Counted from the first letter of the stretch, positions 11,642 through 22,781 are shown. The stretch: DNA of 64,000 bases from Fulvia fulva (GCF_020509005.1 NC_063012.1:7564001-7628000); one strand, 5' to 3'. Numbers and translations: made by a program. Notes: generated by a model from the letters alone, not told the origin.

Positions 11642-14296
11642 ATGACCACCCTCCCAACCGCCTACACCGCGCTCGAATCGCTCCTTCTCTTTCAGGCCCT
11701 GCGCAAGGATGGCGTCAAGCACGGATGCTTCAGCAGGATATCAGACCATCTGCAGAAGATCCCGCTGATTCGCAACGACCCCGACTACGATGCTGGTAGA
11801 CTGAGTCCCGACGCATTGCGAGAGCTGTATTTGCGCTTGCTCAAGGACGAGCTCAAGGCCGATGGTGAGCGACAAACAAACGGCGGCACCCATCTCACCA
11901 ATGCCCATCTTTCCCCCGGCTCGAGGAAACGAAAGGCTCCCAGTCCATCGCTGCCCACCGTCCAAGAGGCATCGCAACATGAACATCTGCTTCCCCAACT
12001 GGTGACGCGACTCTACACTGCGTTTCGCGATACAACCGTGTCGAGGATCAAGCAGACCGAGTCCAAGTATGCTGTCCTCAAGAACGAGATAGACGATATC
12101 GAGGCCGGGAAATGGGATGAGGCTCTGCAACGGCAGCGGGCATCTTCGCAGACCCAAACTCCACGCCCTTCACCAAAGCCGTCTGCCACTGCACACACCC
12201 AGCCCAATGTCACGCGACCTGAGCAGATCAAGGCGACCAACTCTGCCAGCGCTAGCCCGGTGCTGACGCAGAAGCCTTCAGTGGAGAATGTGCAGGCGCC
12301 ATCGAAACGGTATTCGCAGGCCAAGATTGATGCTGTGATGAACCATGGACCGGAACCACAGGACAGTCCAGGTCATCGACGAGCATCGTCAAACACCACT
12401 CTTCCACCTTTATCAGAAATGGCACCGCAGTCGCCACGCTTTGGTATTCCTCCCAAGATACCGACTTCTGTACCTCAGCAAATGCAGCCAATGCAACATG
12501 GGTCTAACCAAGGCTATACCCATTCTCCACCTGCTGGACATCAGTCTCCCTATGCGCCTCCGCATGGCCACCCTCTGTCAGGGTCAGTGCACAGTCCGCA
12601 GCTGCAGCATTCGATGTCCAGGCCGTCTTCATCGCCTAGGCCCATACTACCTCCGCCCAAAGGCATGCAGTTTCCACCTCCTGGCTCAGTGCAGCATACA
12701 GGGTCACCAGGTATGCCACCGAATCCGTACTCGCCACAACAACAGCAATACCACCCTCAGATGCCTCCTCAGCACCACCAGGCTCAACACCGAATGCCGC
12801 CTGGGGTGTCACCAACTAGTGAGGTGCCACCCAGAGGGTATCCTTCGACGCCTACTCCAGCTCATGGCTCTGCCTACTACCAGCAACCATTGCCATACGA
12901 CAACAGGAGGACCTCGTACCCGATGCAGCAGCAGCCGCAGCATCCACCACCTTACCCTCATCAGTCACACCCAACACAGCCGCCCCAGCCAGGTGGAGGA
13001 TACATGCTGCCACCGTTTCATCAGGATCCTAGCAAGCCTATGCAGCAACAGCAACCGATCCGACCTCAGCAATCACCCATGCCGATGCAAGGACAACATC
13101 AGTATCCGCCACATGGACACCACACCCCAGCCACTGCACCGAGGCTCCAGCCGGCACCACCAAGGCCAATCTTATCTAGCCAGTTCCTCTCAGCTCTTGC
13201 CACACCTCCGCGTCCAAAGGTACGACCGCTGTGGAAAGAAGCGTATCGACCCTCGCTTTTGCAAACAGCGGTGGTCCTACCACCCAGGCCGGAAATCGAG
13301 CCTCTCAGTCCTGTCCTCAAGCGTGCAAAATCGCCCATTCGATCCAGCCGCTCGTCTCGCAAAGACAACGTACCTACGATTGAGAAGCCGGCCCAAGTTG
13401 AGACATCATCGAAGAAGAGGGGCACTAAGAGACGTAGCAATGTCAGAGACCGAAGCCCTCATAGTGTGGTGTCTTCGACCGCTGATGGCTCTCTGCGCGC
13501 ACGAACGCGCAGCCAGTCTGTCAGTACCGTGGCAGGCGTGTACCCACCATCGGAGGATCGTCCGGCTAGCAGGAACGGGGTCAAGGCAGAACCATCCACG
13601 CCTGCCAATGTGCTGGAGGATGATGACTCAACCACGGCGCCATCGACCGCCAATGCGCCGGGCATGATGACACGAAAGAGACGTGGGACGCTTCAATCGC
13701 AGCCTCTGCCTCCGTCCAAGCGCAAGAGGCACGAATCTCCAGTCGCGGCTTCGGATGATCGCGAGACCCTGCCCACGCCTCCCAGAAGCACTACTGTTAT
13801 GGCTACTAGGAACTTCAACAAGATGTCCTCTGCCATCATGAACGACATTACGAGCCATAAGCACGCCTCATACTTTGCGAAAGAGGTGCGTGATAATGAT
13901 GCGCCTGGCTACAGCGAAATCATCCTCCAGCCGCAGAACCTAAAGTCCATCCGGGCAGCGATCACGGCTGGTGGTCGGGCGATAGCAGCAGCATCCTCGT
14001 CGCTAGAGTCGCCGCCGTCCGGGACACCTGGTGCATCAACCACCACTGTCGAGCTGGAACGGGCGGCGGACCTGATCCCACCCAAGGCTATTGTGAATGG
14101 TGCGCAGCTCGAAAAGGAACTGATGCGAATGTTCGCAAATGCATACATGTTCAATCCCGGTGAGGACGGAATGGCTCTCTCTACTAAGGAGATGTTCGAG
14201 GACGTCGAACAGAAGATTAGCAATTGGCGTGGCACAGAGCGCGAGGCTGGAGGAGATGATGACGACGAAGGAAAAGGCAAGCGAAGAAAGGTGTAA
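11642..14296 (+). CDS. Bromodomain protein, Brd8/Bdc1-like (NuA4 complex candidate)
   Basis: Nuclear protein of 884 residues, intronless. The first ATG in the open frame is at 11642 (MTTLPTAYTALESLL). The N-terminal 80 residues form a helical domain (SLLLFQALRKDG, CFSRISDHL) and a helix near 120-165 (SRIKQTESKYAVLKNEIDDI) that resembles the N-terminal part of human BRD8 and fission-yeast Bdc1. Residues about 180-540 are Pro/Gln/His/Ser-rich and disordered, followed by basic segments with nuclear-localisation character (RKRR, KRKRH). The C-terminus (about 724-866) is a bromodomain, including the Asn-containing MFANAYMFNPGEDG segment that normally reads acetyl-lysine. The tail is acidic then basic (GKRRKV). 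The NuA4 assignment is inference from this architecture. Confidence 0.75.
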   Translation: MTTLPTAYTALESLLLFQALRKDGVKHGCFSRISDHLQKIPLIRNDPDYDAGRLSPDALRELYLRLLKDELKADGERQTNGGTHLTNAHLSPGSRKRKAPSPSLPTVQEASQHEHLLPQLVTRLYTAFRDTTVSRIKQTESKYAVLKNEIDDIEAGKWDEALQRQRASSQTQTPRPSPKPSATAHTQPNVTRPEQIKATNSASASPVLTQKPSVENVQAPSKRYSQAKIDAVMNHGPEPQDSPGHRRASSNTTLPPLSEMAPQSPRFGIPPKIPTSVPQQMQPMQHGSNQGYTHSPPAGHQSPYAPPHGHPLSGSVHSPQLQHSMSRPSSSPRPILPPPKGMQFPPPGSVQHTGSPGMPPNPYSPQQQQYHPQMPPQHHQAQHRMPPGVSPTSEVPPRGYPSTPTPAHGSAYYQQPLPYDNRRTSYPMQQQPQHPPPYPHQSHPTQPPQPGGGYMLPPFHQDPSKPMQQQQPIRPQQSPMPMQGQHQYPPHGHHTPATAPRLQPAPPRPILSSQFLSALATPPRPKVRPLWKEAYRPSLLQTAVVLPPRPEIEPLSPVLKRAKSPIRSSRSSRKDNVPTIEKPAQVETSSKKRGTKRRSNVRDRSPHSVVSSTADGSLRARTRSQSVSTVAGVYPPSEDRPASRNGVKAEPSTPANVLEDDDSTTAPSTANAPGMMTRKRRGTLQSQPLPPSKRKRHESPVAASDDRETLPTPPRSTTVMATRNFNKMSSAIMNDITSHKHASYFAKEVRDNDAPGYSEIILQPQNLKSIRAAITAGGRAIAAASSSLESPPSGTPGASTTTVELERAADLIPPKAIVNGAQLEKELMRMFANAYMFNPGEDGMALSTKEMFEDVEQKISNWRGTEREAGGDDDDEGKGKRRKV

Positions 14297-14660
14297 GAAG
14301 TAAGAAGTACGGTTGATGATCCTTTCAGCGATGGCGCTTGTTGGCTGTTTGATTTCGTCTAGTAGGGCTCTTGCTGAGGCCAGTAGATGTAAGAGTACTT
14401 AGCCTCAACTGGCGACGACAAGATACGTCTTGTTGTACGGTGGGATACAGATATGTATCGCTATGCTGACTGGCGAGCTTCTTCACGTCCGTAGCCATTC
14501 TTGTGTCTGTCGTTGATGCCGCCATCGATCACGAATTCATCGCCCCACCTTCCCCTCATCGTAGATGTTGGCAAGGTCCACGGGTTGACTCGCGATACTT
14601 CACTTGCCTTCCTAGCAACAGAAGACCATATTCTCTAGCCATCGACCTATTTACATCAGC
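14297..14660. other. Intergenic
   Basis: 3' region of the bromodomain gene and 5' region of the glyoxalase-like gene. Nothing else seen. Confidence 0.5.
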
Positions 14661-15742
14661 ATGTCCGTCGAGCTCCAGCTCGATCACGTTGTGCTCCTTG
14701 TACCATACCAGGACGTCGTGAATTCACCGTCGTGGGTTACAGACCACTTGACAGTCAGTCCTGGAGGCGTTCACGCAGACGGGTATGTTCGCATGGTATA
14801 CCTCCCGCTTTGCGAGATACTAACACGTGCGATAGCAAGACTGAGAACAAGCTCGTTCTGTTTGCGGATGGCACTTATCTGGAGTTGATCGCCTTCATCA
14901 ACGATGATGCTGAGAAAAGGCGTGGTCACTGGTGGGATAAGCCGTAAGAAATGCTACTCTCCTTCCATTATCCTTCAATGAAACGTACTGATAGCCCTAT
15001 CCCAGATATGGTGTAATCGACTACGCCTTGACCACGACCAGTGACCACTCTTTCGGAGCATTGAAATCCATCAAGGATCGATTGTCTCAGACGGACAGCG
15101 GCATATCGTACACCAATCCCCAAGATGGAGGTCGACGAAAGCCTGATGGCACTGAGTTGAAGTGGCGGGTGACCTTCCCAACCGGCACTTCAAGAGGCAA
15201 TGCACCCTTTTTCTGTCACGACGTTACTCCGCGCGACAGAAGGGTGCCAGAAAAGCGAGTTGGCCGAATGGGGGTAGTTGTTCTCTCTATCTACGACCTT
15301 AGCCGAAATCTATGTACCTCTATCCTACAAACGCCCAAAGCCCCTATACTAACCCGCAAGAAGAGTTAGTGCACTACCTGTTTGTATTATGACTCGCTTC
15401 TCTGTGCCTGTCACAAAAGACAACACAACCCACCCAAGCGGCGCAACCGGCGTGGCAGGCGTGCTGCTAGAAGTGTCAGAAGAAACGTTGCATAAACAGC
15501 TGACCAACGCCACAGCGGCAATCTTGGACAAAGATTTGAGTAGTTGTGGACTTTTCCAGCTGTCCGTGCCACATGAAGTTGACGGGGCGAAGAGACCTTC
15601 GATTAGGATTGAGAGAACTGCAGCAAAGGATGAAAAGGAGGATGTGAGCTTATCGCTGGCCTTACAGACGTCCCAACATCTACCAGACATCCATCACAAG
15701 ATCGATGATGGTACGATATCGATCAAGTTCGAACGACCATAA
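14661..15742 (+). CDS. Glyoxalase-like domain protein; last exon junction unresolved
   Basis: Protein of the glyoxalase/dioxygenase (VOC) fold, glyoxalase-like subfamily; substrate unknown. Exons 14661-14782, 14836-14943 and 15006-onward are joined by clean introns of 53 and 62 nt. The N-terminus has the family pattern LDHVVLLVPY, then FADGTYLELIAFI and HWWDKPYGVIDYAL; exon 3 carries WRVTFPTG and APFFCHDVTPRDRRVP. The C-terminal exon is clear from HPSGATGVAGVLLEV to the TAA at 15740. Between about 15245 and 15420 no standard GT-AG pair keeps frame: the reasonable donors (15244, 15259, 15274) are phase 0 while the usable acceptors need phase 1 or 2. A GC donor at 15255 with an acceptor at 15360-15369 would work. 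A single-base indel is the alternative, which would make this another broken gene. Confidence 0.7.
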
Positions 15743-16686
15743 TGGCATCAATCTCCATAGAGGATCGAGATTGCAGAGGCATATGCCGAAGGTACTTTGG
15801 AACCGCGGACCTGGATGTCGTCTCAAAGACAGGAGCAACCATACTAGCCATCGTACGCAAAGTCCTTACGTCTAACTTGTCACACGAATCTGTACCCAAA
15901 ACTGCAACATCCGACCCCCCGCCGTACGAAGGCATCTCATCAAGTGTCACATGAGTCCTCAAACCAAGCCAAGCAAGAATTTCAGCCTGTGACCCGATTC
16001 CCGGCATCCGGGTAGTGGATCGGTCCCAATCAGCAGGTCATGATGGGTCACAGGCGGTGTAGCAGCCACCCCAGGAGATTGAGAATCCGTCTCCAGATCT
16101 CAGTCTCAGAGACGCCGTTGAATAGGCGACACTCTCCACTTTGGCACCTGTCAACCCATCCGGGGCCCAGTGATGGATACTAGAGGCGTCTGCATCAGGT
16201 ACACTGCAGTCAGGGTTGCGGCTCTGCACCCTCCGAACAGCCCACGTTACATATATCTTGCGCCGATGTTCGGCAGCTGATAGTTGATCAAGCCTGGTCA
16301 AGCCTGCTGTGCGACATGAGCAGGCACGGAAAGACCAAGGACGGGTCAATGCAGGGCGTCTATGCAGACGCGCGGCGACATCATTCGGTTGTTGGGTTGG
16401 GCGGGAAGTGGAACTTTCTGAATCGAAGAATTCCTGTGTGAAGTTGGTAAGATTTCCTTGTGTAACAAGCGCTGGTTGTCTGTCCATTGAGGTGACGGGT
16501 GACGGGTGGACGGGGCTTGGTTGTCTTTGCGGATTTGGTGATGGGTGTGAGTACACAGCAAGTAGACGGAACGATGAGCGAGACGGAAATAGGGTGCAGT
16601 GCGCGAAGTGCTGTTGTAACTTTCAATTCGAAAGTCTTTCAGTTCCATCGATGCAAGAAAGAACTGCAAATGTGGGTATCTGTTGT
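15743..16686. other. Intergenic, 0.9 kb
   Basis: Downstream sides of the glyoxalase-like gene and of the small gene at 16687. Open frames on both strands have unnatural composition. Nothing supported. Confidence 0.45.
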
Positions 16687-17121
16687 CTAGAAAAACAAGG
16701 AAACATGCCCGATTAATCCCCCAATACCCATGATAGTGCCCAATCGAGCCAGTCGTTGCTGGCAGTAGTCGGCTCAATCAGACGATACGCGGTCTGATGC
16801 TTCTCATGCCGCATTGCATCGCATCGCGTCGCATACCCATAGCACAGAGCAAACCTTGCCGCCATTGATTCCCAAGACGCCAGTGATGCCAGTAATATTG
16901 TACAGAATTCTTTTGTTCTCAAGCGGATTGCTCCGCGATAGCCAGTGGTCTACCTGAGATCCCACAGTGTTGCCACCAGTGCCCGTCTACCAAACGCCAG
17001 TGTTGTCCAAGGTCCGTGAAAGCGGGTGTGGGTGATATTAGACAAGTGTCGCGCCGCGGTAGTCGTGGCGGCGACGTGTCGTAGTAGCCGAAGAGGTAGG
17101 AGGACCGAAATAATATAGCAT
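16687..17121 (-). CDS. Small protein, 93 aa, three exons, C-terminal hydrophobic helix (unrecognised)
   Basis: Visible only by splicing. Proposed exons are 17121-17044 (26 codons), 16986-16855 (44 codons) and 16758-16687 (23 codons plus TAG); all junctions are phase 0. The protein starts MLYYFGPPTSSATTTRRR, continues with TGTGGNTVGSQVDHWLSRSN and KRILYNITGITGVLGINGGK, and ends QRLARLGTIMGIGGLIGHVS. The end is Gly-rich and hydrophobic, compatible with a membrane-inserted tail. Intron 1 (57 nt) has a weak GTCTAA donor; intron 2 (96 nt) has GTTTGC and a CCAG acceptor. Natural composition and agreement of three phase-0 exons argue that it is real, but donors are poor and I know no homologue. Confidence 0.42.
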
Positions 17122-17439
17122 GCTTGCTGCAAACGCTCGATTGGGGTATTATGTTTGCGTAGAGTCGAAAGCGAGGGCGACTCGCTCAAAAGTGGAAAAG
17201 TCGGAAGAAGTCGTAACGGGAGGGCGGAGCGATCGTGGTGTGGCGTGGTGGAAGGTGCGATTGAGGTGGTGGTGTGGTGTGAGGAAGGTGCGGTGGAGCT
17301 CCTGCAGCTGTCGTGTGGAAGCTGCGATGGTGAAGCCGGAGCTGGGTGGAGCTCGACCTGCATGATGATGCGCAAGTGCCGAAAGCTAGCTGTTGCGTCG
17401 CATGAAGACTGGAGGTGGTGTTTGCCGAAACGATGAATA
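17122..17439. other. Intergenic, pyrimidine-rich on the minus strand
   Basis: On the minus strand this is C- and T-rich, typical of fungal promoter or 5' UTR sequence, and lies just upstream of the small gene's ATG at 17121. It is probably that gene's leader. Confidence 0.4.
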
Positions 17440-17602
17440 CTATCGTCGCTTTGGAGGTGGTTTGGGCTTTGGTTTGGGCGTGCTGGTGACAGGTCAGCAT
17501 GCAGCCACGACGAAGACGAGCTGTGTTTGCGACGACTTACCCCGTGGTGTCGTATGCGCCGCGTCCCATGTTCATGGAAGCAATGTCTTCTCTGAGAATC
17601 AT
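17440..17602 (-). CDS. Possible very small spliced gene (34 aa or longer)
   Basis: Two exons, 17602-17541 and 17482-17440, separated by a 58-nt intron with a GTAAGT donor and CACCAG acceptor. The ATG at 17602 gives MILREDIASMNMGRGAYDTT, then a Pro/Lys tail (GTPKPKPKPPPKRR) and TAG. The frame extends upstream to a plausible acceptor (CTCCAG), and a further GTAAGT donor lies at about 17720, so more 5' exons may exist, coding or not. No homologue recognised. The splice signals are better than expected by chance, but the product is short. Confidence 0.3.
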
Positions 17603-20600
17603 TGGCAATGTGAGTCTGGAGAGCAAGTCAGCGAATGTCGGATGGGGCACGGTAGCTTTATACAGTGACAGCAGGAATGCTGTTGCACAAGGGACCGGGA
17701 TCGACTTACTCTCGCAAGGGCAGCGAGGGCCTGACAGAAAGAGTGGATTGGAGGTCACGTCGGACAAGCGACGGATGGAGACGTGCAGCCTGTCTCTGGT
17801 TGTTGTCTCGTCCGCGGCGCCGATTGATTGATTCTGGACAACCGGTGCGCAGAAGATCAGATCAAAGGCGAGCGCTGGAATGTAGCTGATGTTATTTGCA
17901 ATGTGTGCGCTGGTGGAAGCCGCGGTGAACTTTTTGGCTGCGCCAGGTGTGTGCGCCTCTTTTGTTCACAAGATCACTGGAGGGCGGAGAGAGGAGAGTT
18001 CGGCGTGGTGTTGAAAGCACAAGTTCAAAGGAGCGACAGACGGGGGAGAAATATGAGTACAGATGGGACGCAACGACCAGGAACTGGGTCGCAGTAACAA
18101 TTGACAAAATTCTCGTCGCGAATGCCCCTGGCTGGCAGTCTGACAATCTCCCCGATGTTCATGACGCAGTCACCGTGCTTCAGGACCTGGCGCGGGAACG
18201 ATGTCCCGTCAAACACTCTCCTGTCGGTCAGGGATGCTGCTGCATGCGATCTGCAGCCTTCGTACTGTACCTGCAGTAGCCCAAGCGGCTCCGACGCTGG
18301 CTTCCGCTCCCCGCCCGGTAGCAGGAACCACGATTAGAACATCACCAACCTCTGCCGCGCGCCAACGATGCGGTGCGGTGCGGTGGCTCTCTGACACCCA
18401 CTCCCGAATTCCAATTCATTTCACACGCCTGGCTGACACCTCTCACACACTGTTTGCGACAGCTCGCCATCGTCGTAATAATGTGTCTATTCATGCCCAT
18501 CACAGCTCATCCCCGAGCACTGTCCAACACACACGCGATGCACACCTCCATCCCAGTGGCGAGACGTCCGCGCCATCCTATCGCGTCCTGTCTCGCGACG
18601 CTGGTGTCTGTCCACCAATCTTTCGGGTTTCTACCCTTTCTGTACCTTGCCTGCTAGGACAAATTTCTTTTCCTGGGCCAGCAAACCGGTGTTCCGCCTC
18701 GTTTCTAGCGCTCACACCAGAATGTCTTAGCGAGTCGCGGCTTTCCACCCGAGCCACACGCTAGCCGCTTTGCTCGCGTTGCATTTCTCAGATCTGTGGT
18801 CGCCCCAAGAGTCTGGGTCTTGCCTGGTCGCCGGCGCGCCGGATGTCGCTCCAAGTCGAAGCTTGTCCCTGGCGCCGGGCCTCACGCGATGCTCTTCACG
18901 ACGACAACGATCTCTAGCACCCGTTTGCGAGTCGTCGCTGGCGTCGACTCCCGGCACACGGCGTCGGGTATTAATGACCTCTCTTGACTCGATGGAGGAC
19001 GGTGCCGGTGGCACTGACCCTCTCCCTTGCCGAATAGTCAACGCCCGGCCCGTCTGCCAGAGTTTGGAGACCCTGGTCGCTCCTGTTCGCTGGAACAAGG
19101 CTGCATATGCCTGCATGAATGTCGGCATCTAGTGCCGCCAGCCTGGCAGTCGTAAACTATTTAGCCCTGGCACCGCATCGAAGAGTTGCACCCTGAGGTC
19201 GAACGCTATAACATCGACCTCGGTCGCCGACTCAAGCACCATGCCCATAACTTGTCGCAAACACGAAACTCTATCACTTCCGCGACAGCGACGGCGAAGG
19301 GCCACGACACACGGTTTGCTGCCGCGCGATCCCTGCTCGCGTGGTGTCACTCTGCTGTTTGCTGGGCCGGGAGCAATCTATGCATCCGCGCTGCGAACGA
19401 TGCAGCGATTGCAATCCTTCCGGTTTGGCTCGCAAGCGTGAGACCTGTACATCGCATCTTGCAATCGTCACATATGCGGCATGCAGGTTCGTATGCTTCT
19501 GTTTTCTGATCAAATCTGTGTCACAACGACCTACCACTGATGCCGCATGACACCTTTGTGGTTCACTGTCGGAGGCGAAGCGGCAATCTGTCAAGCTGGC
19601 AGGGTATGCTGGAGCTCGGTAAGCGTCAGCGACGCAGCGTCGTTTCCAGAAGCAAACTTTGTATGGATTTTCGATGCAACTTGTGTTTTTCTGACAAGGA
19701 CAGACACTGCCTGCCGGATGCAGTATGCAGAAGACACGTGGTCCGCGGCTAGCACCGATCGATGATTTGCCAGCTAGAGAAACGGAGTACTGCTTCCGCC
19801 TACCACCAGGCACATCGCTTCAATCATCGGGCCGCACTTGCCATGTTCCGGAATACACCCAGACAGCTTGTCGTGCTCATGAAAGGAAGGTCAGGGTTCA
19901 GAGACAAGCAGGAAACAGCTCCTGTCAGCTAATCTCCTTAGTATATGGGGCGCTTTGGAAGGTGGATCAACATCGTGCTTCTTCCAAGATCCTGCTGCAT
20001 GTCTGACGACTGTGGCATCAGCAATGTTCGGTATCAAGCAATGCTGCGACGTCGATCAGGAACGTTGTGGTCGCAGAAGGTGGCTTTGATGCGGCGCTAC
20101 CGACGAGCCACTGGCCGTAATTCCTTGGTCCTGGTGCAAAGTGTCGGCGATACTATGTCAAGCAAGTTGCCCCTAGCAGGCTGGCAGGAATTGTCGAAGC
20201 CAGAGCAATCCTTGAGTACATCAGCTCATCGAATCGGACAGAGCCCGGTTCCTGAACGACCACATGCTTGACCCACATGATCAGAAGATAGCCAGAACCG
20301 GCACAACAAGATCGCATGCCCATATCTGGTCACTACTATCGTATGTCAAGTCGTCGATCAACAACAATAGTAAATGTCAAGCGACCATCTATCAAGTACT
20401 GTCAGCCATTGATCGCAAATTGAATGCTATCATCAAGGTCAGAACATGATTCCAAGCATTGCCAGCCTCTTCTACATGGCACAACCACGATCCAATACTT
20501 GAACACTATTCTCACCAAGGAACCGCTGTGCGTGATACGGCACTACCGACATTCCTCACGTGAAAAGGCTAAGATGTTCAGAAAGTTGCCGTCCACGCAA

Positions 20601-21303
20601 CACACAATACTGCTCAGGAGGGCCGGTGTGCCGACTTCTGCAAGCATCTCCTTGCGCATGTGGCTCGAAGCATAACGCCTAACTGCCATGACTTGCAGCT
20701 TGCTGAAGCTAAACCATACTCACGGTACGGAAGTCGAGCCGCAGGCCAGCGAGGAGCCAAGGCATGAGCATTTTGCCACCGACATATCCCACCTTTGCTG
20801 CAGGACTGGAGATAGTGGTGCGCACCCGATCGTGGGCGCTGTTGCTCTACCATTGATTCGCGGCGATGGCGCGGGTCATGAGCTCCGCGCGTGTCTCATG
20901 TCGACCATCTGTTAAGACTTTCGCAACAATATCACGCCAGATCCATGTTCGCTTTGGAGGGCTGTCGAGAAGGTTAGATGCACAGCCCAGCTGTCATCCG
21001 AGCGCTCCGTCTTTTGGACTGACTTGGTCGTGAACATGCCACGATGGCCGACGAAGTTAATTAGCAATACAGGCTTGTTCGAAGCAATATCGCAGGCACC
21101 GGGCCGATCGATAGCAGGTCGTGTCAGTATTAACGAGGCGAGGTCTGAAGAGTGCGCGTCAGACGACAATTTCGCGTCTCCCGGATCGGCAACCTTCACC
21201 TCGGCAAACCGTCTTCAGTTTCGCACTCGACACTCTCACACCGAGTAAGCCTTCCATGTAGAGGAAGAGGTAAGCCCGAGTCTGTTGTCACATACTTTCG
21301 TAC
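17603..21303. other. Gene-poor stretch of 3.7 kb
   Basis: The longest stretch here without a supported gene. Base composition is ordinary, not AT-rich. Many open frames of 60-190 codons occur on both strands (for example 18201-18764 plus, 19274-19813 minus), but their products are rich in Arg, Ser, Cys and Thr, lack domains and overlap each other. I see no tandem repeat, transposase or tRNA. It could hold long UTRs, non-coding transcripts or decayed genes. Confidence 0.45.
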
Positions 21304-22329
21304 ATGAGCAAGATGAAAGCTATACATATCCCAGAGTTTGTCGAAGCCGTTTCGGCTTTGCGTGCCACGGAAGTCGAGACTCCCCGACCCAACGACAGCC
21401 AGTACCTCGTAGAGATCACTCATTGCTCGCCGCAACATGCCGATATCCTTCATGCCCAAGGCAAGCACCAGAACAATACCAAACGTGGCTGGTGTCATGC
21501 CCCATTCGTGCTGGGCTATGACTTTACCGGAATCGTGCAGTCAGTCCCCGAAAGGGCGAACAAAGATGGTCTGAGAACAGGCGACAGAGTGTTTGGCGCG
21601 GCAATTGGTGCTTTCGCAGAATACATATGTGTGTCTGCAGGCTCCATTCGCAGGATACCAGACAAATTGTCCAGTGAGGCAGCAGTCGCCATGTCTGGTC
21701 AGGCAGTAAGCTATGCCTCGGTCGTACACATTGCGAAAGTGCAAGCTGGAGAAACAGTGCTTGTCAGCGGTGCTAGTGGAGGCTTGGGCAGCGTCTGCTG
21801 CATGGTCGCGAAAGCCGTAGGTGCCAAGGTTATCGCATTGGCTGGAGATCAGAGCAAAGCCGGTCACATGCGAAAAGCTATGGACGTAGACCACGTGGTG
21901 GTCATGGAAGGCGACTGGATCGCGAAGGTCAAGGAGCTGACCGACGGTGTCGGCGCTGATGTCTGCTTAGACAACACGGGTATGGTCAATGATGCCATCA
22001 GATGCGTGGCATACTTTGGTCGGATTGTCATCTTGGGCTTCGCCGCGCGAAAGGGAGCTATGGAAGAGGTGAAGATGAACAAGCTGCTGCTGAAGAGTAT
22101 CACCGTGACGGGGTATAGATTTGGTGAAAGTGGGAGAAGATATCCCGAGGAGCTCGAACGGATTTGGCAGGGTTATCTGCGTATGTTGGAGACTGGCAAG
22201 CTGAAGGCCATGATGTACGGCAAGTACGAAGGTCTCGACGACATTGGCAGAGCATTACAGGACCTGCACGAGCGTAAAGTGTATGGCAAGATAGTTGTGA
22301 GCGTTGCGAACCCTTCAGGCAAGCTGTAA
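21304..22329 (+). CDS. Zinc-less MDR family reductase (quinone-oxidoreductase-like)
   Basis: Intronless, 341 residues, NAD(P)H-dependent medium-chain dehydrogenase/reductase. The N-terminal GroES-like half (1-125) includes FVLGYDFTGIVQSV and GLRTGDRVFGAAIGAFAEY. The Rossmann half carries the glycine motif SGASGGLGSV (about 152-161) and GADVCLDNTGMVNDAIRC. Cys and His ligands for catalytic or structural zinc are not in the usual places, which favours the quinone oxidoreductase branch over alcohol dehydrogenases. The C-terminus ends KIVVSVANPSGKL, with no obvious targeting signal. The gene stands alone; substrate unknown. Start is the ATG at 21304. Confidence 0.85.
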   Translation: MSKMKAIHIPEFVEAVSALRATEVETPRPNDSQYLVEITHCSPQHADILHAQGKHQNNTKRGWCHAPFVLGYDFTGIVQSVPERANKDGLRTGDRVFGAAIGAFAEYICVSAGSIRRIPDKLSSEAAVAMSGQAVSYASVVHIAKVQAGETVLVSGASGGLGSVCCMVAKAVGAKVIALAGDQSKAGHMRKAMDVDHVVVMEGDWIAKVKELTDGVGADVCLDNTGMVNDAIRCVAYFGRIVILGFAARKGAMEEVKMNKLLLKSITVTGYRFGESGRRYPEELERIWQGYLRMLETGKLKAMMYGKYEGLDDIGRALQDLHERKVYGKIVVSVANPSGKL

Positions 22330-22545
22330 TGAAGTATTTGTCAGGCCTCATCTCGACTCTATTCACGATCGACTGATTGTGAAGATTCCATGTTTGGTCT
22401 TCACAAGCTCGATACCATGGTCAAGTGCCAGAACGTTGTTCCAGACTGGTTAAGCTCAGGTACTCAGCCTACGTGGTCTCAGCTTCCACGCTATACCGCA
22501 AGCGGGCGCGAAGCACCTACGCTATGTAAGCCTGGACTTGTTCCT

Positions 22546-22586
22546 ATTGGGCGATGAAGCGAACTCGCGGTAGGGGCTCTGATTGG
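22546..22586 (-). promoter_or_regulatory. Two inverted CCAAT boxes upstream of the mitochondrial NTPase gene
   Basis: ATTGG occurs at 22546-22550 and 22582-22586, 36 bp apart and about 200-235 bp before the ATG at 22782. CCAAT boxes bind the Hap/CBC complex, which controls many mitochondrial genes in fungi; that fits the neighbour. Two 5-bp matches alone are weak evidence. Confidence 0.3.
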
Positions 22587-22781
22587 CTGAGACCAGACTT
22601 TGGTCAAGGATCGATCATCGGGTCGAGGAGCGGCTAGCTTTGTTTGGACACGTTCCAATGCCACTTCCACACCTGCCGAAACATCGACCTCCTGCCGACA
22701 TGTCAAGATGATGGTCTGCGGCGCGCTCCGATCGCAACCCGTTGACATGAAAACATCCACACCTAAAATCAACTGCACACA

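Noticed and set aside
12345..13667. A 440-codon open frame overlapping the bromodomain gene
   Set aside because: It is the +1 frame of a CAG/CCA-rich low-complexity region; the bromodomain frame continues through it and has both conserved ends.
18201..18764. 187-codon plus-strand frame in the gene-poor region
   Set aside because: Composition is Ser/Arg/Thr/Cys-heavy, there is no domain, and it overlaps other equally open frames.
19380..19460. Cys-rich peptide resembling a zinc cluster (CERCSDCNPSG)
   Set aside because: Cys spacing does not fit Zn2Cys6 or C2H2 patterns, and no gene surrounds it.
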